A DNA stretch of 64,000 nt from Bacteroidales bacterium (GTDB lineage: Bacteria > Bacteroidota > Bacteroidia > Bacteroidales > VadinHA17), in the NCBI GenBank assembly GCA_021738535.1, contig JAIPBU010000002.1:1-64000 (forward strand). Direction: 5' to 3'. Under the pieces are notes generated by a model. The model saw only the letters and a program-made list of their open reading frames with translations. It was not told the origin of the DNA and ran no database searches. The position numbers and the translations under genes were made by a program. Within the stretch, counting starts at the first letter, position 1; each line of letters starts with the position of its first letter. Of the stretch, positions 25,651 through 36,723 are shown piece after piece.

Positions 25651-25667
25651 AAAACCGAACTAAGCTG

Positions 25668-28600
25668 GTGTTGAGATCAGGGTCAGTATATAGTCTGCCA
25701 TTATTAGTTTTATTTACCATTCTTTCCATTTCAGGAACAGTGGTGAAGGCACAGGTTGTGACACCAGATACCACTGTTGATCTCAGGTATCCTTTCAGAG
25801 ACCGTTCAGGCATACCCTGGCAGAAATCTTCCACATCACCCCTGAAACTTGATATGCCTTCAAACTTCAGCAGTGATGTAGTTTATGATCCTGAATTAAA
25901 TGAGTACATTTTTTACGAGAAGATAGGCAATTTTGATATTCGTCAGCCTGTCCATATGAGCCCGGAGGAGTACGGGGATTTCGTCTTTGAACAATCAGTG
26001 CGGGATTACTGGAGGTATAAGGTAACGGGTGATGAATCCTTTGCCCGCCGGTCGCTGATACCCCAGATACAGTTTGGGGGTGAGGCTTTTGATAAAATTT
26101 TCGGCTCGAATACAATAGATATTGTTCCCCAGGGATCGGCAGAATTGATCTTTGGTATTAATATATCGCGTACGGAGAATCCAACACTGTCTGAGAAGCT
26201 GCGTACCATCCCAACCTTTGATTTCCAGGAAAAGATACAGATGAATGTTACAGGGTCAATAGGAGACAAGATGCAGCTGGGTATAAATTACAATACCGAA
26301 GCCATGTTTGATTTTGAAAACCGTACCAAGCTTGAATATTCAGGAGATGAGGATGAGATTATTAAAAAGGTGGAGGCCGGTGATGTTACCCTTCCTCTAC
26401 CGGGAACACTCATAACAGGCAGCCAGAGCCTTTTTGGACTCAAAACCGAAATGCAGTTTGGCAGGCTTACAGTAACAAATGTCTTTTCACAACAAAAAGG
26501 GGAGTCCTCAACCCTGGAAATAAAAGGAGGTGCACAGCTCAACGATTACGAAGTGCGTGCGGATGAATACGAGGCCAACAAGCACTTCTTCCTTTCTCAG
26601 TACTTCAGGGATATTTATAACAGTGCAATGAAGAACCTGCCCGTGATAAGTTCAGGTGTCAATATTGAAAGGATAGAGGTATGGGTAACGAACAAGACAA
26701 GTAATTTCGAGGAGACACGTAACATACTTGGCCTGATGGACCTGGGTGAGAACCAGCAGCATATTTACAATGAGATACCGGAATTCCAGTCTGCTCCGGG
26801 AGCAGGCCCTTACCCGGGCAATGACGTTAACAGGCTTTACGGGAGGCTTTCTTCAACATACACACAGACAAGGGATGTTGACAAGATAACGGATGCTTTC
26901 AGCACATTCGGAGACAATTTCCAGATAGGTACTCATTATGAAAAAATTGAAAACGCCAGGCGCCTGACAGAACGGGAATACAATATTAACAGGCAGCTGG
27001 GCTTTATTTCATTGAATGTAGCCCTTAATAATGATGAGGTACTTGCTGTGGCTTATGAATATACGGTGGGTGGTAAGGTATATAAAGTGGGTGAGTTCTC
27101 AACTGATGGTATATCTGCCCCGAATGCCCTGTACCTTAAATTACTTAAAGGAACAAGCCTTACTCCTCGCCTGCCCACATGGGATTTGATGATGAAGAAT
27201 ATATATGCTCTCGGGGCATACCAGATCGAGCGTAAAGACTTCCAGTTGCATGTACTCTATAAGGATGATGAGACGGGTAATGCCATAAACTATATGCCTG
27301 AAGGTAACTTAAGTGATAAGATACTGTTGCAGGTTCTTGAACTTGATAACCTGAACGGACAGCTTGACAGAGAACCTGACGGGGTATTTGACTATGTTGA
27401 GGGACTTACTATTGATCCTTCAAAGGGGAGGCTGATATTCCCGGTGCTTGAACCTTTTGGTGAGTATCTTGCATCACAGTTTGCTGATCCCGCACTGGCT
27501 GAGCGTTATGCATTTACCGAGTTATATGACTCAACCCAGACAAAGGCTATACAGAGTGCTGAAAAGAATAAATTTTTGATATCAGGTACTTACTCATCTG
27601 CATCAGGATCAGAGATATACCTGAATGCGGTTAATATACCACAGGGTGGTGTAAAAGTAACTGCCGGAGGAGTACCCCTCACTGAGAATGTGGACTATAC
27701 TGTCGATTATAATGCAGGCAGGGTTAAAATTATAAATCCGGCCCTGATAGAATCACAAACTCCAATCCAGGTATCACTAGAGAGTAACCAGTTTTTTGGT
27801 TTCCAGACCAAAACACTGGTAGGTACACATCTCGATTACAGGATCTCAGATGATTTTAATGTGGGGGGTACTATCCTTCATCTCACGGAAAGGCCATATA
27901 CACAGAAAGTTAATTTTGGTGAAGAACCCATATCAAACACTATAATGGGTGTAAATACTTCATACAGGTCGGAAGCACCTTTCCTTACAAGGATGGTTGA
28001 TGCCCTTCCTTTTATTGAGACCAAGGATCCTTCATCAATAACCTTCTTTGGTGAATTTGCCCACCTGATGCCCGGTCATTCAAGGGCAATAGGTGCCTCA
28101 GGTAATTCATATATAGATGATTTTGAGGCCAGCGAGATACCTCTTGACATGAAGACCTACAATGCATGGGTGCTTTCAAGTGTGCCCCAGGGTCAGGATA
28201 ATCTTTTCCCGGAGGCACGGCTTAACAATGACCGGAGAAGTAATTTTAACAGGTCAAAACTGAACTGGTATGTTATTGATCCTCTTTTCCTTCGTAACGG
28301 GTCAACCACACCTGATCATATAAAGAATAATGCTGACCTGCAGTCAAGTCATTTTGTGAGAGAAATTTATGAGAATGAGCTGTTTCCATTCAAAGAAAGC
28401 CCATCCGGTATCCCTACCAATATTGCAGTGCTGAACCTTGCTTTTTATCCTGAAGAGAAAGGACCGTATAATTTTGAAACAACAGGTTCTGCATATTCAT
28501 CAGGTATTAATGCCCGGGGTCAGCTTACCAGTCCTGAATCAAGATGGGGAGGTATAATGAGGGAGATTCTGACAAGTGATTTTGAAACAGCCAATATACA

Positions 28601-31600
28601 GTATATCAAATTCTGGATGATGGATCCTTTTGTAGAGGACCAGGATCATGCTGGTGGTGATCTTTATATAAACCTGGGTAATATATCGGAAGATATACTG
28701 CGTGATTCCAGGAAATCATTTGAAAACGGCCTGCCTATATCCCCGGATGTGGTAAATGTAGATACTACCTCATGGGGTCGCGTGCCAACAGTACAGGCTG
28801 TTGTGCATGCCTTTGATAATGTGCCTGAATCACGAAAATACCAGGATGTCGGTCTGGATGGAATGTCGAATGAGGACGAAAGATCTTTCTTCCGGTCTTA
28901 CCTTCAGGAACTGGAGGGCCTTGTTGACCAGCAAACGCTGGAGGAAATTACAGATGATCCGGCAAATGATGATTTTCATTATTTCAGGGGTTCTGATTAT
29001 GATCGTGAACAGCTTGGCATTCTTGAGAGGTACAAGGAATATAACGGGCTTGAGAAGAATTCACCTACTGCTGAAATGAGCGCGGAGTCGTATCCAACAA
29101 GTGGATCAACCATGCCTGACATGGAGGATATAAACAGGGACAACACGCTGAGTGAAACGGAGAGTTATTACCAGTACAGGGTAAGTCTCAGGCCGGAAGA
29201 TATGGATGTTGGCAGGAATTACATAGTTGACGAGATAGAATATACTGCCACTCTCGCCAATGGGGAACAGTCGGCTGTCAAGTGGTACCAGTTCAAGATA
29301 CCGGTAACTGATTACTCCAGGGTAATAGGTAACATCCAGGACTTTAAGTCTGTTCGCTTTATGCGTATGTTTATGAGGGGTTTCAGTGAGAATATTATCC
29401 TGCGCCTTGCCAAGCTGGACCTGATACGTGCAGAGTGGAGGAAATATAACATATCATTCCTTGAAGGAGGAGAAAGGGTTAGTATCCCCGAACCTGATGA
29501 CGGGAGTTTTGAGATCAGCTCGGTAAGTATTGAGGAGAATGCCGGCAAGGAACCTGTTAACTATGTCCTGCCCCCGGGGTTTAACAGGATAATAGACCCT
29601 TCAAACCCTCAGCTCAGGCAGCTGAATGAGCAATCGATGGCCCTGAGGGTGTATAATCTCGAAGATGGTGATGCAAGGGCAGCCTTTAAGAATGTTAACC
29701 TTGACATCAGGCAATACCGGAAACTGAGAATGGAGGTGCATGGTGAAGAGATTATAGAAGAGCCAATTGCTGATGATGAATTAACTGTTTTTATACGTAT
29801 AGGTTCAGATTACAAGGGTAATTTTTACGAGTATGAACTGCCTCTTAAACTAACAGCCCCCGGGTATTACAATAAGGATGATGATAATGACAGGGCAATA
29901 GTATGGCCTGAAGAAAACAGTTTTAATATTGATCTTTCACTGTTCCAGGAAGCCAAGCAAGCCAGGAATGCAGAAATTAACAGCGCCGGATCCACATTCT
30001 CCAGGAGCGATATATACGTATATCCCCATAATGATGCCCGTATAAAAGTATCGGGAAATCCTAACCTGAGTAACGTGAGAGTGATTATGGTAGGTATAAG
30101 GAACCCGATAAAGACACGCAGCTCATCAAATGATGATGGCTTGAGTAAATCAGCCGAAGTGTGGATCAATGAATTGAGGCTTAGCGATTTTAACGAAGAA
30201 GGTGGCTGGGCAGCTAATGCCAGGCTGCAGACAAGACTGGCAAACCTGGGTACGGTAGACCTTGTGGGCCAAACCAGCACACCCGGTTTCGGTAGTCTCG
30301 AGATGAAAGTAAATGAACGCAGTAAGGAGCAGGTTGCAAAATACGATGTTTCTTCAACAATTGAACTTGGCAGGTTCTTTCCTGAAGAATCCGGTGTAAG
30401 CCTGCCTGTTTACGTGGGATACTCAGAAAGCCATATACAACCCGAATATAATCCCGTTGACCCCGATATACCTTTTAAGGATGCGCTTGAAAACCTTGAA
30501 CCCGAAAAGAGGGATTCACTTAAGACAATTGCGGAAGATTTTACCCGGAGAAAGACAATTACAGTAAGCAATGCAGGAATAAATAAGCAAAAGGAGAAGT
30601 CATATCCCTGGGATATATCAAATTTCTCAGTTAATTATACCTATAACGAGGTTTACAGAAGCAATATAAATACGGAGATCAACCTTGAAAAAAATTACCG
30701 TGGCGGGTTGAATTATTATTATGATTCTAATCCGGAAAACATTGCCCCTTTAAAGAATATTAACCTGTTCCGCAGAAAGGCATTCAGGCTGCTAAGAGAT
30801 TTTAACTTCTACCTCCTGCCCAAGCATGTGGGTATAAGAACAGACCTTAACAGGTATTACAGCGAGGTCAAGACAAGGAATATCAATAATCCTTACATAA
30901 AGATTAAACCTACCTTCCGTAAGGATTTTGAATGGACGCGTTTTTATGATGTCAAATATGATCTTACAAAGCAGCTTAAGATAGATTTTACAGCTACAAA
31001 TATTTCCAGGATTGATGAACCGGGAGGTGGAGTAGACAGGAACAGGTACCCTGACAGGTATGAGGCATGGAAGGACTCAGTAATGATTAACCTGCAAAAC
31101 TTTGGCCGGAACACCCACTACAACCATATCATTAATGTAAACTATAATATACCGGTAAATAAGCTGCCCTTACTAGGCTGGCTTAACAGCAATCTGCGTT
31201 ACAGGGCCAGCTACGACTGGCTTGCGGGTTCACTCTACCCGGACAGTGTAAATATTGATCTTGGTAATACAATTAAGAACTCTAATACAGGACAAATATC
31301 TGCCCAGGCCAACCTCACCAACCTCTATAATAGTTCTGATTTCCTGAAGAATATTGAGAGGAATACAAGGCCGGGTGCTGCCAAAAGGATGAAGAAGGAG
31401 TACCGGACGGTAAAATATACAAGGGAACGCCTTGATTTCAGGGCAGGGGAGAGCAGGAATATTTATCACCGCCTGGGAACTGAGGATGTAAAAGTGAGGG
31501 TTTTCAGGGAAAATGGAACCGAGGTGAAAGGGAAGCTTGAAATAATATCTGATATAAGAGTTTCATATACAACTGCAGAGGATGTGGAGGATGCAAGTAT

Positions 31601-33074
31601 TGAGATTGAAGGAAGAAAAGAGAAAAAGCGAAGCCCCCTGATTATTGCCGGTGAATATTTTGTAAGGGCATTGATGGGTATTCGTAATATTTCAGCAACC
31701 TATTCAGTAGACCAGGGCATGATACTCCCCGGGTATACGCCTGAAACAGAATACCTCGGAATGACAAGGCGAGGTGATGTTTTTGCTCCCGGCTGGGAGT
31801 TTATATCCGGATATAATGATCCGGGTTTCTTTAACCGGGCAATGAATAATGGCTGGATAACTACTGATACACTTCTTAACACAGCGGCTGCATCAATCAG
31901 GAACGAGACATTCAGTATACGCAGTACGGTTGAGCCTTTCCCCGGTCTCAGGGTTGATCTTACTGCAGACAGGCGGTTTGCACAATCTGAGTCAGCTTAC
32001 TTCAGGGCCGACAGGTTTGGTAATTTCCCTGACAGCCTGCGAAACAGGGTTGTGTCAGGGAACTTCTCAATTACAATATTATCCTGGGGTACAGCCTTTG
32101 AGAAGATAAGCGAGGATAACGAATATGTTTCTCCCACTTATGAAAAGTTTAAGGAGAATACGGTTATTATATCAAGGCGCAGGGCAGAGGAGAGGCAAAA
32201 GGTGGATCCGACATACAGCCCGGATATTGACCCTGAAACAGGAAATCCCATCGAGGGGGAATATAAAAACGGCTACGGAATGACCTCCCGGGATGTGCTT
32301 ATACCCTCTTTTCTGGCTGCTTATTCAAAAACTGATCCGGAAAAGGTGGGTCTTGATATCTTCCCCGGGATACTGTCTGTGATGCCTAACTGGAGAATTA
32401 ATTTTGACGGCCTGTCCAAGTTTGATCTTGTGCAGACAGTTTTCCGTTCTGTTAATATTGCTCACCAGTACAGAAGTACTTATACGATTGGTTCATATAC
32501 AACTAACCTGTACTATGATGAGGGAGAGGACGGGATAAGCAGGATCAGGGATCTTAATCTCAACTTTATACCTGAATATGAACTGAATGTGGTTACCATT
32601 AATGAGCAGTTCAGCCCGCTTTTTAATATCGATCTGAACTGGAAAAACAGCCTGACAACACGAATAGAATGGAAGAAAGCGCGTACGGTGAGTCTGAACC
32701 TTGCAAATAACCAGGTTGCCGACGTAAGGAACAATGAATTTGTTATAGGGGCAGGGTACCGTTTTGATGATGTGCAGATAATCCTTAAGACAGGAGGCAG
32801 GCGCAGGCCTTTAAGCAGCGACCTCAATATAAGGCTGGATTTCTCCATAAGGGATAATAAGACTATATCGAGAAAACTCATTGAGGATGTAAACCAGCCT
32901 GTGGCGGGACAGAGGATATTCTCGATCAGGACTACAGCCGATTATGTTTTGAGTGACAGGTTTAACCTGCAGGTTTTCTTTGATCATAACCTGAACGACC
33001 CTTTTGTAGCCACCACGTATACAACCTCGAACACAAATTTTGGCTTCAGTCTTAAGTTTACACTGATACAATAG
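25668..33074 (+). CDS. sprA: T9SS outer-membrane translocon protein SprA (Sov)
   Basis: A 2468-residue protein with a signal peptide (1-29, ending in VKAQ), the size and character of SprA/Sov, the very large outer-membrane beta-barrel of the type IX secretion system. Long runs of alternating residues rich in Tyr, Asn, Arg and Asp fit barrel strands, and the frame ends in a strand with terminal aromatic residues (FGFSLKFTLIQ). SprA exports cargo with T9SS C-terminal signals and, in some species, gliding adhesins. The position between ruvA and gcvH is conserved in many Bacteroidota. GTG start at 25668; the following TTG is in frame as residue 2. The frame is intact across 7.4 kb. Confidence 0.95.
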   Translation: MLRSGSVYSLPLLVLFTILSISGTVVKAQVVTPDTTVDLRYPFRDRSGIPWQKSSTSPLKLDMPSNFSSDVVYDPELNEYIFYEKIGNFDIRQPVHMSPEEYGDFVFEQSVRDYWRYKVTGDESFARRSLIPQIQFGGEAFDKIFGSNTIDIVPQGSAELIFGINISRTENPTLSEKLRTIPTFDFQEKIQMNVTGSIGDKMQLGINYNTEAMFDFENRTKLEYSGDEDEIIKKVEAGDVTLPLPGTLITGSQSLFGLKTEMQFGRLTVTNVFSQQKGESSTLEIKGGAQLNDYEVRADEYEANKHFFLSQYFRDIYNSAMKNLPVISSGVNIERIEVWVTNKTSNFEETRNILGLMDLGENQQHIYNEIPEFQSAPGAGPYPGNDVNRLYGRLSSTYTQTRDVDKITDAFSTFGDNFQIGTHYEKIENARRLTEREYNINRQLGFISLNVALNNDEVLAVAYEYTVGGKVYKVGEFSTDGISAPNALYLKLLKGTSLTPRLPTWDLMMKNIYALGAYQIERKDFQLHVLYKDDETGNAINYMPEGNLSDKILLQVLELDNLNGQLDREPDGVFDYVEGLTIDPSKGRLIFPVLEPFGEYLASQFADPALAERYAFTELYDSTQTKAIQSAEKNKFLISGTYSSASGSEIYLNAVNIPQGGVKVTAGGVPLTENVDYTVDYNAGRVKIINPALIESQTPIQVSLESNQFFGFQTKTLVGTHLDYRISDDFNVGGTILHLTERPYTQKVNFGEEPISNTIMGVNTSYRSEAPFLTRMVDALPFIETKDPSSITFFGEFAHLMPGHSRAIGASGNSYIDDFEASEIPLDMKTYNAWVLSSVPQGQDNLFPEARLNNDRRSNFNRSKLNWYVIDPLFLRNGSTTPDHIKNNADLQSSHFVREIYENELFPFKESPSGIPTNIAVLNLAFYPEEKGPYNFETTGSAYSSGINARGQLTSPESRWGGIMREILTSDFETANIQYIKFWMMDPFVEDQDHAGGDLYINLGNISEDILRDSRKSFENGLPISPDVVNVDTTSWGRVPTVQAVVHAFDNVPESRKYQDVGLDGMSNEDERSFFRSYLQELEGLVDQQTLEEITDDPANDDFHYFRGSDYDREQLGILERYKEYNGLEKNSPTAEMSAESYPTSGSTMPDMEDINRDNTLSETESYYQYRVSLRPEDMDVGRNYIVDEIEYTATLANGEQSAVKWYQFKIPVTDYSRVIGNIQDFKSVRFMRMFMRGFSENIILRLAKLDLIRAEWRKYNISFLEGGERVSIPEPDDGSFEISSVSIEENAGKEPVNYVLPPGFNRIIDPSNPQLRQLNEQSMALRVYNLEDGDARAAFKNVNLDIRQYRKLRMEVHGEEIIEEPIADDELTVFIRIGSDYKGNFYEYELPLKLTAPGYYNKDDDNDRAIVWPEENSFNIDLSLFQEAKQARNAEINSAGSTFSRSDIYVYPHNDARIKVSGNPNLSNVRVIMVGIRNPIKTRSSSNDDGLSKSAEVWINELRLSDFNEEGGWAANARLQTRLANLGTVDLVGQTSTPGFGSLEMKVNERSKEQVAKYDVSSTIELGRFFPEESGVSLPVYVGYSESHIQPEYNPVDPDIPFKDALENLEPEKRDSLKTIAEDFTRRKTITVSNAGINKQKEKSYPWDISNFSVNYTYNEVYRSNINTEINLEKNYRGGLNYYYDSNPENIAPLKNINLFRRKAFRLLRDFNFYLLPKHVGIRTDLNRYYSEVKTRNINNPYIKIKPTFRKDFEWTRFYDVKYDLTKQLKIDFTATNISRIDEPGGGVDRNRYPDRYEAWKDSVMINLQNFGRNTHYNHIINVNYNIPVNKLPLLGWLNSNLRYRASYDWLAGSLYPDSVNIDLGNTIKNSNTGQISAQANLTNLYNSSDFLKNIERNTRPGAAKRMKKEYRTVKYTRERLDFRAGESRNIYHRLGTEDVKVRVFRENGTEVKGKLEIISDIRVSYTTAEDVEDASIEIEGRKEKKRSPLIIAGEYFVRALMGIRNISATYSVDQGMILPGYTPETEYLGMTRRGDVFAPGWEFISGYNDPGFFNRAMNNGWITTDTLLNTAAASIRNETFSIRSTVEPFPGLRVDLTADRRFAQSESAYFRADRFGNFPDSLRNRVVSGNFSITILSWGTAFEKISEDNEYVSPTYEKFKENTVIISRRRAEERQKVDPTYSPDIDPETGNPIEGEYKNGYGMTSRDVLIPSFLAAYSKTDPEKVGLDIFPGILSVMPNWRINFDGLSKFDLVQTVFRSVNIAHQYRSTYTIGSYTTNLYYDEGEDGISRIRDLNLNFIPEYELNVVTINEQFSPLFNIDLNWKNSLTTRIEWKKARTVSLNLANNQVADVRNNEFVIGAGYRFDDVQIILKTGGRRRPLSSDLNIRLDFSIRDNKTISRKLIEDVNQPVAGQRIFSIRTTADYVLSDRFNLQVFFDHNLNDPFVATTYTTSNTNFGFSLKFTLIQ

Positions 33075-33105
33075 GACCTATAAAAATGTGTTTTTGATTG
33101 TATCA
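33064..33105 (+). terminator. Stem-loop over the sprA stop codon
   Basis: TGATACAAT (33064-33072), containing the last sprA codons, pairs perfectly with ATTGTATCA (33097-33105). No T run follows, so it is an mRNA-end stem or a weak terminator. Confidence 0.45.
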
Positions 33106-33128
33106 ATAAAATTAAAAGTCTATTTTTG
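33098..33128 (+). promoter_or_regulatory. Promoter of gcvH
   Basis: TATTTTTG (33121-33128) matches TAnnTTTG. TTG at 33098-33100 is about 26 bp upstream by centre. The ATG is at 33167. Confidence 0.5.
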
Positions 33129-33166
33129 GGCTAGCTTAGCAGTAAACTTTAAAAACTGATAATAAT

Positions 33167-33544
33167 ATGAATGTACCTGACAATTTAAAGTACACAAAAG
33201 ACCATGAATGGATACGCGTTGAAGGCGATCATGCCTTTGTAGGCGTAACAGATTTTGCCCAGGGAGAGCTTGGCGATGTTGTATTTGTTGAGATTGAAAC
33301 CGAGGGTGAATCACTTGATAAAGAAGAAGTTTTCGGTACTATTGAGGCCGTTAAAACTGTATCTGACCTTTTTATGCCTGTAGGCGGAGAGGTTATTGAA
33401 GTTAATCCTGGTCTTGAAGACAGTCCTGATCTTGTAAACAAGGATCCTTACGGTGACGGCTGGATGGTTAAGATCAAAATCAGTGACTCATCAGAGCTTG
33501 AAGAGCTTCTTGATCCGGGTGCTTATAAAGAGCTTATAGGATAA
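33167..33544 (+). CDS. gcvH: Glycine cleavage system H protein
   Basis: A 125-residue lipoyl carrier that shuttles the aminomethyl group between the P and T proteins of glycine cleavage. The lipoyl lysine is Lys63 in [12 protein letters not shown]. Length is standard. It has its own probable promoter and follows sprA, as in many Bacteroidota. The other gcv genes are not in the window. Confidence 0.96.
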   Translation: MNVPDNLKYTKDHEWIRVEGDHAFVGVTDFAQGELGDVVFVEIETEGESLDKEEVFGTIEAVKTVSDLFMPVGGEVIEVNPGLEDSPDLVNKDPYGDGWMVKIKISDSSELEELLDPGAYKELIG

Positions 33545-33565
33545 CTGTATTTATTACAATTCTGA

Positions 33566-33593
33566 GTGCCGGCGAAGAATCTGATCCCGGCAC
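33566..33593. terminator. Hairpin between convergent gcvH and infB
   Basis: GTGCCGG (33566-33572) pairs with CCGGCAC (33587-33593) around a 14-nt loop. There is no T run, so its role as terminator is uncertain. Confidence 0.45.
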
Positions 33594-33707
33594 TTATTAC
33601 CGGGATGCATTTCAGTCAGGTATCTCGTTAGCTGGCTGTGGCAGGCATACTTCGATGATGCTCATGATGACAATTTTTTTGTGGTTGCCACACCGAATGC
33701 TATTTCA

Positions 33708-36695
33708 CTAGAGAGTTTTCTTTACTTCTATTTCTTTGTAACCTTCAATAACATCACCTACTTTAATGTCGTTGAAGTTTTTGATATTAAGCCCGCATTC
33801 ATATCCTGCTGCCACTTCTTTTGCATCATCCTTGAAACGTTTAAGTGAACCAAGCACACCGGTATAAATAACTATACCATCCCTGATTACGCGAACCTTG
33901 GTGTTCCTGTTTATCTTGCCCTCCCTGACAAAGCAGCCTGCAATTGTACCAACTTTCGTTATTTTGAAGGTGTCTCTTACCTCAACCGTACATGTTATTT
34001 CCTCTTTCACTTCGGGTGAAAGCATACCCTCCATTGCGGATTTTATTTCGTTGATGGCATCATAAATAATGGAATAAAGACGTATGTCTATTTCCTCTTT
34101 TTCTGCCAGTTTACGGGCCCCAAGTGACGGGCGTACCTGGAATCCTATGATAATGGCATTTGATGCTGCAGCAAGAAGTATGTCTGATTCGGAAATCTGT
34201 CCGACAGCCTTATGCTGAATATTGACCTGTATCTCTTCAGTAGACAGTTTAATGAGGGAGTCGCTTAATGCTTCAACCGAACCATCAACATCTCCTTTAA
34301 CAATAATATTGAGCTCCTGGAAATTGCCAATGGCTATTCGTCTGCCAATCTCATCAAGGGTAATATGTTTTTGAGTACGCATACCCTGCTCTCTCTGCAG
34401 TTGCATCCTTTTATTTGCTATTTCCTTGGCTTCCCGGTCAGTTTCCATTACGTTGAATTTATCACCTGCCTGCGGTGCACCGTCCAGACCGAGCATCAAT
34501 ACCGGTGTGGCTGGTCCTGCTTCATTAATCTGATGACCCCTTTCATTGTACATTGCTTTGACATGGCCATAATAGGATCCTGCCAGCAAAATGTCGCCTA
34601 TTTTCAGGGTTCCGGCCTTTACCAGGATGGTTGCAATATAGCCGCGACCTTTATCCAGTGATGATTCAATGACTGTACCTGTTGCTTTCTTATTGGCATT
34701 GGCTTTTAGTTCAAGCAGTTCAGCTTCAAGCAGCACCTTTTCAAGAAGTTCTTCAATATTCAGTCCCCCCTTGGCAGATATCTCCTGGGACTGGTATTTC
34801 CCTCCCCAGTCTTCAACCAGGTAATTCATATTGGCCAGTTCTTCTTTAATCTTTTCAGGGTTAGCCGTAGGCTTATCTATTTTATTAATAGCAAAAATTA
34901 TTGGTACGCCTGCAGCTGCTGCATGGTTAATAGCCTCCACTGTCTGTGGCATAACGCCGTCATCAGCGGCCACTACAATTATTGCAATATCAGTGATCTG
35001 CGCACCCCGGGCCCTCATTGCTGTAAAAGCTTCATGACCGGGTGTATCCAGGAAGGTTATCTGCCTGTTACCGTCAAGTGAAACACTGTAGGCACCTATG
35101 TGCTGGGTAATGCCTCCTGCCTCACCGGCAATGACGTTGGTCTTCCTGATATGGTCAAGCAATTTTGTTTTACCATGGTCAACATGACCCATCACCGTTA
35201 CTATTGGTGAACGGGGCTTCAGCTCTTCCGGTTTATCTTCCTCTTCCTTAACTGCATCAAGCAGCTCTGCACTTATGAAGTTTACCTCGTAACCGAATTC
35301 TTCTGCAACAAGCGACATGGTTTCTGCATCCAGTCGCTGGTTGATAGATACAAACAACCCAAGGTTCATACATGTTGCAATAATGTCGGTGGCAGGTACA
35401 TCCATCATTGTTGCCAGTTCACTTACTGAGACAAACTCTGTTACTTTCAGTACTTTCTTTTCCTGTTCCTGCTTTTCTATCTCCTCCCTCTGTTTCTGGC
35501 TTATGGCATCTCTCTTTTCCCTCCTGTGCTTTGAACCTTTTGATTTACCCTTAGAAGTAAGCCTGGCGAGTGTTTCTTTTACCTGCTTCTGTACATCTTC
35601 TTCATTTACCTCGGGGCGGGTATGACTTTTTCTTTTTCTTTTATCTTTCCTTGGTTCACCCTGCTTGAGGCTTACTTTCTCCTTATCTTTCCTTATCCTT
35701 TTCCTTTTCTTTTTTGATGAACCCTTTTCTGCATCAATATTTACCTTTTTAGGTTTCTGGGTCCTTTTCTGTTCTGTTGGGAGATCTATCCTTCCAACAA
35801 CTGTTGGCCCTGAAAGCTTCGTGATCCTGGTTTTGATAAACTGATCCTTATCCTCCTCTGCCTCTTTTTTTGCAGCAGGCTTTTCTTCTTCCTGCTTTTC
35901 TTCTTTAGAGCCAGCAGTGGTTTCTTTCTTTTTATCTGCGGCTGCAGTTTCTTTTTTATCTGCTTCCTTACCTTCCTTTTTATCACCTTTGCTTTTATCA
36001 GTGGTTTCGGGCTTTTCTGATTTTGTCTTTTCCTTCTCTTTTTCCTCTTTTTCCTTTTTGTCCTCTGCCTCTGCTCTTTTCTTAGCCTTTTGTTTTTTCT
36101 CCTTGTCCAGGTCGATCTTGCCTACAACATTGATTCCAACCCCAGGTTTCTTTTCTTCCTTTGATGTATCTTGTTTTTTGCTCTCTTCCCTGGCATCTTC
36201 TTTTTCAACACTGCCAGCATCTTTTTCTTCTTTATCCTTAGTATCAGTTACAGTTTTCTTTTCTTCGGCTGCTTTTTCAGCTTCTTTTTTTGCTTTTATT
36301 TTTGCTTCTTCTTCGGCTTTTTCCCTGGCTTCTTTTTCCCTGGCTTCTTTTTCCTCAGCTTCTTTCTTTTCCTTCTCTTCAGCTTTTGCCTGCTCCTCAA
36401 GCTTTTCTATTTCCTCTTCTTCCTCTTCACTGATACCCTCCGGGTGGTCAATGGAAACAGTTTCTTTCTTCCTGCTCAGTTCGTTGAGGGTCAGCTTCTC
36501 AGATTCTTTCTTTACGCTGATATCAGTACTGTATTCTTTGAGAAGAAGTTCATAAGCTTCAGCGGGTATTTTTGAGTTGGGGTTAGGACTTATCTCATAA
36601 CCCTTTTTTTGCAGGAATTCCACAATAGTGGATATCCCCACGTTAAATTCGCGTGCAGCTTTACTTAATCTCGTTGCTTTTTTTCCCTCTGCCAT
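33708..36695 (-). CDS. infB: Translation initiation factor IF-2
   Basis: A 995-residue GTPase that brings fMet-tRNA to the 30S subunit. It has an N-terminal IF2-N domain (about 5-55), then a long low-complexity stretch of Lys, Glu and Ala (about 85-390), a second IF2-N-like part, and the G domain from about 495 ([24 protein letters not shown]). Domains II-IV follow, with the fMet-tRNA-binding end. It is the last gene of the rimP-nusA-infB operon, a nearly universal order. The charged linker makes strong false frames on the opposite strand. Confidence 0.97.
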   Translation of the reverse strand: MAEGKKATRLSKAAREFNVGISTIVEFLQKKGYEISPNPNSKIPAEAYELLLKEYSTDISVKKESEKLTLNELSRKKETVSIDHPEGISEEEEEEIEKLEEQAKAEEKEKKEAEEKEAREKEAREKAEEEAKIKAKKEAEKAAEEKKTVTDTKDKEEKDAGSVEKEDAREESKKQDTSKEEKKPGVGINVVGKIDLDKEKKQKAKKRAEAEDKKEKEEKEKEKTKSEKPETTDKSKGDKKEGKEADKKETAAADKKKETTAGSKEEKQEEEKPAAKKEAEEDKDQFIKTRITKLSGPTVVGRIDLPTEQKRTQKPKKVNIDAEKGSSKKKRKRIRKDKEKVSLKQGEPRKDKRKRKSHTRPEVNEEDVQKQVKETLARLTSKGKSKGSKHRREKRDAISQKQREEIEKQEQEKKVLKVTEFVSVSELATMMDVPATDIIATCMNLGLFVSINQRLDAETMSLVAEEFGYEVNFISAELLDAVKEEEDKPEELKPRSPIVTVMGHVDHGKTKLLDHIRKTNVIAGEAGGITQHIGAYSVSLDGNRQITFLDTPGHEAFTAMRARGAQITDIAIIVVAADDGVMPQTVEAINHAAAAGVPIIFAINKIDKPTANPEKIKEELANMNYLVEDWGGKYQSQEISAKGGLNIEELLEKVLLEAELLELKANANKKATGTVIESSLDKGRGYIATILVKAGTLKIGDILLAGSYYGHVKAMYNERGHQINEAGPATPVLMLGLDGAPQAGDKFNVMETDREAKEIANKRMQLQREQGMRTQKHITLDEIGRRIAIGNFQELNIIVKGDVDGSVEALSDSLIKLSTEEIQVNIQHKAVGQISESDILLAAASNAIIIGFQVRPSLGARKLAEKEEIDIRLYSIIYDAINEIKSAMEGMLSPEVKEEITCTVEVRDTFKITKVGTIAGCFVREGKINRNTKVRVIRDGIVIYTGVLGSLKRFKDDAKEVAAGYECGLNIKNFNDIKVGDVIEGYKEIEVKKTL

Positions 36696-36723
36696 AAAGT
36701 TCTATTTCTGTTTACAGAAAATT

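Noticed and set aside
35917-36555. 212-codon Ser/Phe-rich frame on the plus strand
   Set aside because: It is the complement of the Lys/Glu-rich linker of infB; low complexity of the real gene causes the open frame.
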